Part shown: in pieces, positions 1 through 8,162 of the stretch
How positions within the stretch are numbered: the stretch's first letter is position 1
Layout of the letters: each line of letters starts with the position of its first letter
Assembly: GCF_004125265.1 (NCBI RefSeq)
Contig: NZ_RDTE01000003.1
Coordinates: 3,348,001 to 3,412,000 of the forward strand
Length of the DNA stretch: 64,000 bases
DNA from: Streptomyces lydicus
Lineage (GTDB): Bacteria; Actinomycetota; Actinomycetes; Streptomycetales; Streptomycetaceae
Direction of reading: 5' to 3'
The notes under the pieces: model-generated
Database searches by the model: none
The model's input: the letters and a program-made list of their open reading frames with translations, nothing else
Told to the model about the DNA's origin: nothing
Made by a program: the position numbers and the translations under genes

Positions 1-21
1 GGTCTTGAGGTCCGTACTCAC
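1..21 (-). CDS. ABC transporter permease, second subunit (5' end only)
   Basis: Only the first seven codons are in the window: a GTG start at 21 reading M-S-T-D-L-K-T off the left edge. The GTG overlaps the stop of the upstream permease by 4 bp (GTGA), the same coupling seen between the other genes of this operon. BMP-type importers normally have two permeases, so this is inferred to be the second one (YufQ-like). The identity rests on operon position alone. Confidence 0.55.
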
Positions 22-1211
22 GCCGACACCTCCGGCTTGTCGCTCTTGTCAGACTTGTCGGCGTTGGTGGTGCGGGACAGGGCGGCCAGCTCCTCGCCGA
101 CCTTGCGCTGCTGCAGGCGCAGCCCGTAGCGGCGCACGATCTCGTAGGCGATGACGACGCAGAGCACGATGACGCCCTGGATGACGCCGACGATCTCCTG
201 CGCGTAGCCCTCGAACTCCAGGCGGGAGCCGGTGCGGTCGAGGAACGCCCACAGCAGGGCGCCGAAGGCCATCCCGACCGGGTGGTTGCGGCCGAGCAGG
301 GCGATGGCGATGCCGGTGAAGCCGATGCCGGCCGGGAAGTCCGTGCCGTACTGGAAGGACTCGCCGAGCAGGGTGGGCATGCCGACCAGGCCGGCCGCGG
401 CACCCGACAGCAGCATGCTGCTGACGACCATGCGCTTGACGCTGACGCCGCTGGCCTCGGCGGCCGACTCGGAGGCGCCCACGGCGCGCAGGTCGAAGCC
501 GAAGCGGGTGCGGTTGATACCGAACCAGTACAGCGCGCCGGCCAGCACCGCGATCACCACGAAGCCGTAGACCGGCTTGGGGTGGGTGGGGAAGGAGAAG
601 AAGTGGCTGGATTCCGGGAGGAACTTGGTGTGCAGGAGGTTGCCGTCCTTGATGGCGAGGCGGCCGTCCTGCAGGAAGTAGCCGATGATCGAGGCGGCGA
701 TGGCGTTCAGCATGATCGTGGTGATCACTTCGCTGACGCCGCGGGTGGTCTTCAGCAGACCCGCGATGCCCGACCAGATCGCGCCCACCAGCATCGCGAC
801 GACGATGAGCAGGATGATCTGGATCGCGCCGGGGAGGGCGATGGCCCCGCCCACGGCCGCGGCCGCGAAGGCCGCCAGGCGGTACTGGCCGTCGACACCG
901 ATGTTGAAGAGGTTCATACGGAAGCCGATGGCGACCGCCAGCGCCGAAAGGTAGTACGGCACCGCCTTGTTGATGATCCAGACCTGGCTGTCGCTGTAGT
1001 GGCCGTAGTCGGCCATGATCCCGTAGGCCCGGAAGGGGTTCTCGCCGGACGCGAGGAACACCAGGGAGGAGATCACTATCGCGGCGACGATGGCCAGGAC
1101 GGGCGCGGCGATCGCGAGGATCACCTTGTCGCGGGTGGCGCTCCTGGCGATGGCGTCCACGGCGGGGGTCTTGGCGGGGCCCTGGGGGGAGCTGGTCGTG
1201 GAGGTACTCAC
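18..1211 (-). CDS. ABC transporter permease (BMP/nucleoside-type, YufP-like)
   Basis: A 397-aa integral membrane protein and the permease of a branched-chain-permease-fold importer. Hydrophobic segments begin near residues 30-55, and about eight to nine more follow. The family signature area is visible near residue 150, with TTRGVSEVITTIMLNAIA. A charged, Lys/Asp-rich tail (NADKSDKSDKPEVSA) ends the protein. The GTG start overlaps the stop of the ATPase gene by 4 bp, and its own stop overlaps the next permease by 4 bp, so the three are translationally coupled. With the BMP lipoprotein upstream it should import nucleosides or related compounds. The substrate is inferred from the family, not read from the sequence. 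Confidence 0.9.
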   Translation of the reverse strand: MSTSTTSSPQGPAKTPAVDAIARSATRDKVILAIAAPVLAIVAAIVISSLVFLASGENPFRAYGIMADYGHYSDSQVWIINKAVPYYLSALAVAIGFRMNLFNIGVDGQYRLAAFAAAAVGGAIALPGAIQIILLIVVAMLVGAIWSGIAGLLKTTRGVSEVITTIMLNAIAASIIGYFLQDGRLAIKDGNLLHTKFLPESSHFFSFPTHPKPVYGFVVIAVLAGALYWFGINRTRFGFDLRAVGASESAAEASGVSVKRMVVSSMLLSGAAAGLVGMPTLLGESFQYGTDFPAGIGFTGIAIALLGRNHPVGMAFGALLWAFLDRTGSRLEFEGYAQEIVGVIQGVIVLCVVIAYEIVRRYGLRLQQRKVGEELAALSRTTNADKSDKSDKPEVSA

Positions 1212-2884
1212 TTCTGCTCACCGCCCTGCTCGCCGGCGCCGTTCGGCGCACCGTCCTGGGACGCGCCGCCTTCCGGCGCACCGTCTTCCGACGCGCGGTC
1301 TTCCGAAGCGCCGTCCTCCGGCGCGGTGAGGTGGCCGCTGGCGGCACCGGTCATGGCGGAGCCCAACTCCTCCGGGGTGATGACGGCGGGGTCCGCGTCC
1401 GCGACCAGCCGGCCCCGGTACATCACCCGCAGGGTGTCGGACAGCCCGATCAGCTCGTCCAGGTCGGCAGATATCAGCAGCACCGCCAGGCCCTCGCGCC
1501 GCGCCTCGCGGATCTGTTCCCAGATCTGCGCCTGCGCGCCGACGTCGACCCCGCGGGTGGGGTGGGCGGCGATCAGCAGCTTGGGCCGGTGGCTCATCTC
1601 GCGGCCGACGATCAGCTTCTGCTGGTTGCCGCCGGAGAGCGAGGAGGCGGTGACCTCGATGCCGGGGGTGCGCACGTCGTACTCGGCGACGATGCGCGCG
1701 GTGTCCTTGCGGGCGCCGGCCAGGTCGAGCAGCCTGCCCTTGCTGTTGGGCCGCTCGGTGACATGGCCCAGGATGCGGTTCTCCCACAACGGGGCTTCCA
1801 GCAGCAGGCCGTGGCGGTGGCGGTCCTCGGGGATGTAGCCGACGCCGCCCTCGCGCCGGGCGCGGGTGGAGGCCCCGGACAGGTCGTTGCCGTCCAGGAC
1901 GACGGTGCCGTGGTCGGGGGTGCGGGTGCCCATGACGGCCTCGACCAGTTCGGCCTGGCCGTTGCCCTCGACACCGGCGACACCCAGCACCTCGCCCTTG
2001 TGGATGGTGAAGGAGATGCCGTCCAGGACGGTGCGGACGACCCCGTCGGAGTCGGTCGCGGAGAGGTGGAGATCGCGTACCCGCAGCATCTCCTCGTCCG
2101 TGACGGTCGATTCGCGGGTCTCCGGGGACGGCAGTTCGCTGCCGACCATCAGCTCGGCGAGCTGCTTGGGCGTGGTCCCGGACGGCTCGACCGACGCCAC
2201 GGTCGTCCCGCGGCGGATGACGGTGATGTCATCGGCGACCGACAGCACCTCGCCCAGCTTGTGCGAGATGAAGATGACGGTCAGGCCCTCGGACTTGAGC
2301 TCGCGCAGGTTGTCGAAGAGCGCGTCGACCTCCTGCGGGACCAGGACCGCGGTCGGCTCGTCGAGGATGAGGGTGCGGGCGCCGCGGTAGAGGACCTTGA
2401 GGATCTCCACCCGCTGGCGGTCGGCGACACCCAGGTCCTCGACCAGCACGTCCGGACGGATGTGCAGCCCGTAGGCGTCGGAGAGCTCGGCTATCTTCGC
2501 GCGGGCGCCGGCGCCGATGCCGTGCAGCTTCTCCGCGCCGAGGACGGTGTTCTCCAGGACGGTGAGGTTGTCGGCCAGCATGAAGTGCTGGTGGACCATG
2601 CCGATGCCGCGGGCGATGGCGTCGCCCGGGGTGTGCAGGGTGACCTGCTCACCGTCCAGCTCGATGGTGCCCTCGTCCGGCTTCTGCATGCCGTAGAGGA
2701 TCTTCATCAGGGTGGACTTGCCGGCACCGTTCTCGCCGCAGAGGGCGTGGACGGTACCGCGGCGCACGGTGAGGTGGATGTCGTGGTTGGCCACGACGCC
2801 GGGGAACCTTTTGGTGATTCCGCGGAGTTCTACAGCGGGGGCGTCCGGGACGGCCCGGCCACTGCTCGTGGATGCTGCGTTGAT
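1208..2884 (-). CDS. ABC transporter ATP-binding protein (twin-NBD, YufO/RbsA-like)
   Basis: About 558 aa with two ABC nucleotide-binding domains. The first has Walker A GENGAGKSTLMK and ends in LILDEPTAVL. The second has a degenerate P-loop (GVEGNGQAELVE), signature SLSGGNQQKL and LIAAHPTRGVD. This is the usual asymmetry of sugar/nucleoside-importer ATPases. It powers uptake through the adjoining permeases. The start is unusual. The best Shine-Dalgarno (GAGGGGAG, complement of 2891-2898) lies 6 nt before an ATC codon at 2882-2884. The only upstream standard start in frame is a GTG at 2953, which has no ribosome site. No ATG/GTG/TTG was found near the start of the conserved domain. ATC initiation is therefore preferred but unproven; the alternative is 1208..2953. 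Confidence 0.85.
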   Translation of the reverse strand: MNAASTSSGRAVPDAPAVELRGITKRFPGVVANHDIHLTVRRGTVHALCGENGAGKSTLMKILYGMQKPDEGTIELDGEQVTLHTPGDAIARGIGMVHQHFMLADNLTVLENTVLGAEKLHGIGAGARAKIAELSDAYGLHIRPDVLVEDLGVADRQRVEILKVLYRGARTLILDEPTAVLVPQEVDALFDNLRELKSEGLTVIFISHKLGEVLSVADDITVIRRGTTVASVEPSGTTPKQLAELMVGSELPSPETRESTVTDEEMLRVRDLHLSATDSDGVVRTVLDGISFTIHKGEVLGVAGVEGNGQAELVEAVMGTRTPDHGTVVLDGNDLSGASTRARREGGVGYIPEDRHRHGLLLEAPLWENRILGHVTERPNSKGRLLDLAGARKDTARIVAEYDVRTPGIEVTASSLSGGNQQKLIVGREMSHRPKLLIAAHPTRGVDVGAQAQIWEQIREARREGLAVLLISADLDELIGLSDTLRVMYRGRLVADADPAVITPEELGSAMTGAASGHLTAPEDGASEDRASEDGAPEGGASQDGAPNGAGEQGGEQK

Positions 2885-3058
2885 GGCGCACTCCCCTCGG
2901 GGATGACGGTGCGGAAAGGACGAAGAAGCAAGAAAGCGGGACCGGAAGGTCACCGGGGGACGCGGGGACCGGCCCCCGGGCCGGCGCTGCGGGCGCCCGG
3001 GGTGGACCGTCGTCCCTGGCTGCGGCGCCTGGCTACAGCGCCCGGCTGCGGCGTCTGA

Positions 3059-4090
3059 CTACGGCGTCTCCTTGACCTTCACCTTGCCCTCGATGATCTT
3101 CTTCCGGGCCGCGTCGATCTGCGGCTGGATGTCCTTGATGAAGCCGCCCGAGGTGGCGAGCGAAACGCCCTGGTGCTTGAGGTCGTAGGCGTGGATGCCG
3201 GTCAGCGGCTTGTGGTCCTCGTAGCTCTTGATCAGGTCGAAGACGGCCACATCGACGTTCTTCACGACCGAGGTCAGGATGTGGTTCTTGTACTTCGCCA
3301 GACCGGGCTGCTGGTACTGGTCGGAGTCCACCCCGATCCCCCAGACGCCCTTGTGCTTGCTGATCTCCTCGATCGAGCCGGCGCCCGACTGGCCGGCCGC
3401 CGTGTAGATCACGTCGATCCCGCTGTCGGTCATGCCCGCGGCCTTGGCCTTGGCGGCGCCCGGGTCGTTGAAGCCCTTGTCGTTGTTCGGGTAGAGGTAC
3501 TGCGAGACGACCTTGGCCTTCGGGTCGGTGTCGCGTACGCCCTGCTCGAAGCCGGCCTGGAACTTCTGGATCAGCGCGTTGTTCACGCCACCGATGAAGC
3601 CCACCTTGTGGGTCTTGCTCTTCAGCGCCGCGGCGACGCCGGCCAGGTAGGAGCCCTCGTGCTCGGCGAAGACCATGGCATCGACGTTCTTGCCCTGCGG
3701 CACGGCGTCCACGACACCGAAGCTGGTGTCGGGGAAGTCCTTGGCGACGTTCTGCACGGACTGGCTGTACGCGAAGCCGACGCCGATCACCGGGTTGTAA
3801 CCGGCCTCGGCGAAGGACGACAGCCGCTGCTCGCGGTCCGCCTCGGTCTCGCCGTTCTTGGCGGTGAGCATCTTGACGTTGACGCCCAGCTTCTTCCGGG
3901 CGTTCTCGGTACCGCGGGCGGCCGCCTCGTTGAACGAGTGGTCGTCCCGGCCGCCGATGTCGAAGGCCAGTCCGACGCCCGCGTGCTTGGCGCGATTGGC
4001 CTCGGCGAAGCTCTGTCCGCACGCGGTGGCGGTGAACGCGAGACAGGTGGTGGCGGTAGCCGCGGCGGCAATCCTGATGACCCGACGCAC
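3059..4090 (-). CDS. BMP family lipoprotein (substrate-binding protein)
   Basis: A 343-aa secreted lipoprotein. The N-terminal signal is MRRVIRIAAAATATTCLAFT followed by lipobox-like ATAC, with Cys near residue 24. The mature part is a Bmp/PnrA-type periplasmic-binding fold. Family hallmarks include GLAFDIGGRDDHSFNEAA near the N-terminus, VGFIGGVNN mid-protein and DVIYTAAGQSGAG near residue 230. It captures the solute, probably a purine nucleoside, for the importer encoded just downstream. The GTG start has GGAAGG at 4095-4100 as ribosome site. The 105-bp gap to the ATPase gene is long enough to allow uneven expression of binding protein and transporter. Confidence 0.92.
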   Translation of the reverse strand: MRRVIRIAAAATATTCLAFTATACGQSFAEANRAKHAGVGLAFDIGGRDDHSFNEAAARGTENARKKLGVNVKMLTAKNGETEADREQRLSSFAEAGYNPVIGVGFAYSQSVQNVAKDFPDTSFGVVDAVPQGKNVDAMVFAEHEGSYLAGVAAALKSKTHKVGFIGGVNNALIQKFQAGFEQGVRDTDPKAKVVSQYLYPNNDKGFNDPGAAKAKAAGMTDSGIDVIYTAAGQSGAGSIEEISKHKGVWGIGVDSDQYQQPGLAKYKNHILTSVVKNVDVAVFDLIKSYEDHKPLTGIHAYDLKHQGVSLATSGGFIKDIQPQIDAARKKIIEGKVKVKETP

Positions 4091-4110
4091 GGGGCCTTCC
4101 CTTCGCTCTA

Positions 4111-4128
4111 AGCGCCCCCTTTGGCGCT
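4111..4128. repeat. Inverted repeat in the importer 5' leader
   Basis: AGCGCC (4111-4116) pairs with GGCGCT (4123-4128) around a 6-nt loop, between the candidate promoter and the ribosome site at 4095-4100. It could be an operator or a leader hairpin. Confidence 0.4.
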
Positions 4129-4138
4129 GGCTTGTGGG

Positions 4139-4167
4139 AGATTAACGCGCGTAGACCTGGCGCAAAA
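4139..4167 (-). promoter_or_regulatory. Candidate promoter of the BMP importer operon
   Basis: Read on the minus strand, TTTTGC (4162-4167) and TAATCT (4139-4144) are separated by 17 bp. This would place transcription start near 4132, ahead of an inverted repeat and the ribosome site of the lipoprotein gene. The -35 match is weak. Confidence 0.4.
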
Positions 4168-4367
4168 CCCTCCACTGCGCGGACGTTATCGATTCGAGGC
4201 GTAGGGCACGTGGAGGAAACATGGGCGGCCGATATGCGAAGCCCGTCCCGACTAGCGGCCGGAACGGGGCGATATGCGCACATTAAGGTCAGTGGCCGGT
4301 TATGGGAACCGGTCATAGGGGGCAGAGCCGGGCAGTGCCGCCACGAGCGACCCCCGGCCACCTGGCC

Positions 4368-5639
4368 TCAGTCCGGAAGATCCCCGTCCAGCAGCGCGCA
4401 GGCCGTGAAGAGTTCCACGCCCACCCTGATGGCCTGTTCGTCGACGTCGAAGTCGCCTCGGTGCAGGTCGCGGCGGGTGGTGTCGGCGGGTGGGTGGACG
4501 CCGAGGCGGGCCATGGCGCCGGGGACGTGTTCGAGGTACCAGGAGAAGTCCTCGCCGCCGAGGGACTGCTCGGTGTCCTCGATGGCGCCCTCGCCGCGGC
4601 GGGCGGCCATCGCGGAATGCAGCAGCTGGACGGTGACCGGCTCGTTGACCACAGGCGGGACCCCGCGGACGTAGGTGATCTGGGACTTCGCGCCGTGCAG
4701 GGTGGCGACCTCGTCGATCGCGGCATGGACCAGGTCCGGGGCCTGCCGCCAGGCATCGAGGTCGAGGCAGCGGACGGTGCCGGAGAGCTCGGCGTGCTGC
4801 GGGATCACGTTGCAGGCGTGGCCGGAGGCCAGGCGGCCCCAGGTGACCGCGAGTCCGGCGCGGGCGTCGACCCGGCGGGAGAGCAGCGCCGGGACGTCGA
4901 GGGCGACCCGGGAGGCGGCGGTGACCAGGTCGGTGGTCAGGTGCGGGCGGGCGGTGTGGCCGCCGGGGCCGTCGAGGCCGACCTCCAGGCGGTCGCAGGC
5001 GGAGGTGATCGCGCCCACCCGCAGCCCGATCCGGCCGGCGTCGACGCGCGGGTCGCAGTGGACGGCGAGGATCCGGCCGACGCCCTCCAGCGCGCCGGAC
5101 TCGATCGCGTCGGGGGCGCCACCGGGCAGCACCTCCTCGGCGGGCTGGAAGATCAGGCGGACCGGGCGGGGCAGGGCACCGGTGCGGGCCAGCTCGGCGA
5201 GGACCAGCCCGGCGCCGAGGACGACGGCGGTGTGGACGTCGTGGCCGCAGGCGTGGGCGCGGCCGGGGACCGTCGAGGCGTAGTCGACGGTCTTGGTGTC
5301 CGGGATGGGCAGGGCGTCGATGTCCGCGCGCAGTGCCAGCAGGGGGCGGGCGGGGTCGGCGGCGAGCGCGCGTCCGTCGGCCGTCGCGGCCGGGGTGCCG
5401 ATATCGCAGATCAGGCCGGTGCCGGTGGCCAGTACCCGGGGCCGCAGACCGGCCCGCTCCAGCCGCTCCTTGAGCGCCGCGGTGGTCCGGAACTCCTGGT
5501 TGCCGAGCTCGGGGTGCATGTGCAAGTCGCGCCGGAACGCGCTGAGTTCGGCGCGCAGCGCGTCGGGGAGCGCGCCGGGGAGCTGGTCCCCGGCGGGAGT
5601 ACGGGCGGTGCCGGCATCGCGGGAGATCGAGTGGTTCAC
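4368..5639 (-). CDS. M20 family amidohydrolase/metallopeptidase
   Basis: A 423-aa cytoplasmic zinc hydrolase of the amidohydrolase branch of M20 (hippurate/N-acyl-amino-acid hydrolase type). Visible metal and catalytic motifs are DLHMHPELGNQEF near residue 40, ACGHDVHTA near residue 130, QPAEEVLPGGA near residue 170, the HCDPR segment, and C-terminal GGEDFSWYL. The length is normal for the family. It should cleave an N-acyl or N-carbamoyl amino acid, substrate unknown. The GTG start at 5639 lacks a clear Shine-Dalgarno. It is separated from the importer operon by about 200 bp that includes the importer promoter, so it is probably an independent unit. The 235 bp between its start and the next gene at 5875 show no gene. 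Confidence 0.88.
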   Translation of the reverse strand: MNHSISRDAGTARTPAGDQLPGALPDALRAELSAFRRDLHMHPELGNQEFRTTAALKERLERAGLRPRVLATGTGLICDIGTPAATADGRALAADPARPLLALRADIDALPIPDTKTVDYASTVPGRAHACGHDVHTAVVLGAGLVLAELARTGALPRPVRLIFQPAEEVLPGGAPDAIESGALEGVGRILAVHCDPRVDAGRIGLRVGAITSACDRLEVGLDGPGGHTARPHLTTDLVTAASRVALDVPALLSRRVDARAGLAVTWGRLASGHACNVIPQHAELSGTVRCLDLDAWRQAPDLVHAAIDEVATLHGAKSQITYVRGVPPVVNEPVTVQLLHSAMAARRGEGAIEDTEQSLGGEDFSWYLEHVPGAMARLGVHPPADTTRRDLHRGDFDVDEQAIRVGVELFTACALLDGDLPD

Positions 5640-5874
5640 CCGTGGAAGGTTACGGGCCTGGATGGGGCAACTGTCCCTCGATCAACAAAAGTTCAGCCCG
5701 TTAGGGGAAGAAAATCTAGGCCGCTCGGCGCATGGACGGTTTATGCGAAGGGTATGCAGTAGGGCTTCGTGCGCGGAGCCGTCGGCGTGGGCCCGCCACC
5801 TCGGCCCATCCCCACGTCCCTCCCCTTCGGCCCATCCCCTCGCCCCGTCCCCTCGACCGCGCCGGAGCCGGCCC

Positions 5875-7089
5875 TCAGCCGGCCGCCACCCGCTGGGTGA
5901 ACGGAAGCCGCTGCACGTCGCGGGCGGTGCCGGTGACCCCGTCGAGAAAGCCCTGGGCGCGCGGTGAGGCGTGGGCCGTCAGCCACTCCGGGTCGATGTC
6001 GCAGACCGCGACCTTGACCTCGGTGCCCAGCAGGGCGAGCGGCAGGGTGTGCACGACGGTGGAGGGGAAGCTGACGATCAGCCGTCCGATGGGGCCGCGC
6101 CGGGCGATCAGTTCCAGCGGCAGGTCGGGGCGGACGATCTCCAGCCCCGTCTCCGTCACCAGCCGGCGCAGCTTGTCGGCGCTCTCCTTGCGGTGGGCGA
6201 AGTAGCGGGTGGCGCCGTGCGTACGGGCCAGGGCGGCGACGGCGGCCAGGTAGCGGCCGTCGTCCACGACCCCGGTCTCCACCAGCGAGGTGCCGACGAT
6301 ATCGGCGGCGCGGGTGAGCCGGGGCGGGCCGAAGCGGCCGCGGGTCCAGGCGAACTCGTTGGTGGTGACCTCGACGCCCGGAGGCACGTCGACGGGCATC
6401 GAGCTGAACAGGCCGACGGTGCGCCGGCCGCCCTCGGGCGCCGGCGTGAGCCGGCGCCGGGCGGTGGCCGAGAACGGCGCGAAGGCCAGGTCCCGCGCCC
6501 CGCGTCCGCTGCCGTTGCGGTGCCAGCGCACCAGCCGTTCGCCGCGGGCGAGTTGGGAGATGAACTCCATGGTGGCGGTGCCGTCGTCGACCACGACCAG
6601 ATCGCGTGCCCGGGTGAGGGTGAGCAGCAGTTGGACGTAGCGGGAGAACGGGTCGCCGATGACGATGCGGCGGGCGCGGCGCAGCAGCGGGGTGAGCCCG
6701 CCGATGGTGCGCATCGGTGCGGTCGGGCCGCCGCGGGCCTCTTCCCAGCGCACCGTATGGCCTTCGTCGCGGGCGAGTTCGGCCATCCGGCGCAGCTGTC
6801 CGCGGGTCATCGGGTCCTGCGGGGAGAGCACGACGACGGTGAGCGCGGTGGCCTGTGCCGTGTACGCCCATTCCAGGACGTTCAGCAGCTGCACCGGGCT
6901 CTCGACGAAGGCGAGGGTGCCGTCGTCCCGGGCTGCGGCGTCCGGTCCGGCGCCGGTGCGTGCGGGCCGGGGCCGCTGCCGGGGCACCCCCAGGAGACGA
7001 CGGGCGGGAGAACCCGCCGTCTCCTGGGGCGGGGCCCCGGCGCCAGGTGTGCCGGACCCGGCGCGGGCCCCTTCAGGTGAGCTCACCAT
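5875..7089 (-). CDS. Polysialyltransferase-like glycosyltransferase
   Basis: A 404-aa protein whose first ~50 residues are a Pro/Gly/Arg-rich, probably disordered tail. From about residue 57 it shows a Rossmann-like glycosyltransferase fold (LAFVESPVQLLNVLEWAY). Motifs resembling bacterial alpha-2,8-polysialyltransferases are present: an acidic D-D-G (VVVDDGTATMEF), a basic/His segment (YFAHRKESADKL) and a Ser-rich motif (VSFPSTVVHTL). It lies 27 bp downstream of the NeuB-type synthase and shares its strand. It probably transfers or polymerises the activated nonulosonic acid made by its neighbours. The acceptor is unknown. ATG (7089) and GTG (7086) are both possible starts behind GGGAGC. Confidence 0.72.
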   Translation of the reverse strand: MVSSPEGARAGSGTPGAGAPPQETAGSPARRLLGVPRQRPRPARTGAGPDAAARDDGTLAFVESPVQLLNVLEWAYTAQATALTVVVLSPQDPMTRGQLRRMAELARDEGHTVRWEEARGGPTAPMRTIGGLTPLLRRARRIVIGDPFSRYVQLLLTLTRARDLVVVDDGTATMEFISQLARGERLVRWHRNGSGRGARDLAFAPFSATARRRLTPAPEGGRRTVGLFSSMPVDVPPGVEVTTNEFAWTRGRFGPPRLTRAADIVGTSLVETGVVDDGRYLAAVAALARTHGATRYFAHRKESADKLRRLVTETGLEIVRPDLPLELIARRGPIGRLIVSFPSTVVHTLPLALLGTEVKVAVCDIDPEWLTAHASPRAQGFLDGVTGTARDVQRLPFTQRVAAG

Positions 7090-7116
7090 CGCTCCCGTCG
7101 GTTCGCCCGGTGGCCG

Positions 7117-8046
7117 TCAGACCGCCGCCGGCTCGGCGCCGGCCTCGGCCTCGGCCACCACACCGGCGACCCGGCGCAGCTTCTTCATCGGGCCGAGCTC
7201 GCTCTCGTAGACCTTCTTGACGCCGTCGCCCAGGGACTCCTCGATGGTGCGGATGTCACGGACCAGGCGGGACAGGCCGCCGGGCTCGACGGAGGCGGCC
7301 TGGTCGGAGCCCCACATCGCGCGGTCGAGGGTGATGTGGCGCTCGACGAAGGTGGCGCCGAGGGCGACCGCGGCGAGGGTGGTCTGCAGACCGGTCTCAT
7401 GGCCGCTGTAGCCGATCGGGACGTTGGGGTACTCGTCCTGCAGGGTGTTGATCATGCGCAGGTTGAGCTCTTCGGCCTTGGCCGGGTAGGTGCTGGTGGC
7501 GTGGCAGAGGAGGATGTTCTCGCTGCCCAGGACCTCGACGGCGTGCCGGATCTGCTTGGGGGTGGACATGCCCGTCGAGAGGATGACGGTGCGGCCGGTG
7601 GCGCGCATGGCGCGCAGCAGGTCGTCGTCGGTGAGCGAGGCGGAGGCCACCTTGTAGCAGGGCACGTCGAACTTCTCCAGGAAGGCGACGGACTCGACGT
7701 CCCACGGGGAGGCGAACCACGCGATGCCGCGCTTCTTGCAGTACTCGTCGATGGCGCGGTAGCCGTCCTCGTCGAACTCCACGCGGTGGCGGTAGTCGAT
7801 GTAGGTCATCCGGCCCCAGGGGGTGTCGCGCTCGATGTCCCACTGGTCGCGCGGGGTGCAGATCTCCGGGGTCCGCTTCTGGAACTTGACGGCGTCGCAG
7901 CCGGCGTCGGCGGCGGCGTCGATCAGCGCGAAGGCGTTCTCCAGGTCGCCGTTGTGGTTGATGCCGATCTCACCGGTGACATAGACGGGGCGGCCGGGGC
8001 CGGCCTCGCGGGAGCCGAGGGTGCGGAGGCGGGAGTTGTTGCTCAT
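7117..8046 (-). CDS. NeuB-type nonulosonate (sialic/Kdn-like) synthase
   Basis: 309 aa. The TIM-barrel NeuB domain is complete: GEIGINHNGDLENAFALID, DAVKFQKRTP, the SPWDVESVAFL segment, KVASASLTDDDLL and STGMSTPKQI. HATSTYPA, IGYSGHETG and VERHITLDRAMWGSDQAAS follow. It condenses phosphoenolpyruvate with a hexose or N-acyl-mannosamine (or a phosphate of one) to give a nine-carbon acid. The protein ends after PMKKLRRV plus an Ala/Glu tail, so the C-terminal SAF (antifreeze-like) domain of typical ~350-aa NeuB proteins is missing. AAGGA precedes the ATG by about 9 nt. The next gene makes the activating enzyme. Streptomyces cell walls are known to carry Kdn-containing teichulosonic acids, which fits this locus. 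Confidence 0.88.
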   Translation of the reverse strand: MSNNSRLRTLGSREAGPGRPVYVTGEIGINHNGDLENAFALIDAAADAGCDAVKFQKRTPEICTPRDQWDIERDTPWGRMTYIDYRHRVEFDEDGYRAIDEYCKKRGIAWFASPWDVESVAFLEKFDVPCYKVASASLTDDDLLRAMRATGRTVILSTGMSTPKQIRHAVEVLGSENILLCHATSTYPAKAEELNLRMINTLQDEYPNVPIGYSGHETGLQTTLAAVALGATFVERHITLDRAMWGSDQAASVEPGGLSRLVRDIRTIEESLGDGVKKVYESELGPMKKLRRVAGVVAEAEAGAEPAAV

Positions 8047-8162
8047 GGGGAGATTCCTTCGTGTTGATCAGGGGTGTGCGGGTGGAACAGGTGGATCTGG
8101 TGAAACGGGGGTGAGCGGGGTGATCAGGAGGTGCGGGGGTGTTCAGGGGGTCTTGGGGTGGA

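Noticed and set aside
5640..5874. Possible tRNA or small RNA between the amidohydrolase and glycosyltransferase genes
   Set aside because: No cloverleaf or paired arms could be drawn, and there is no CCA/T-loop motif.
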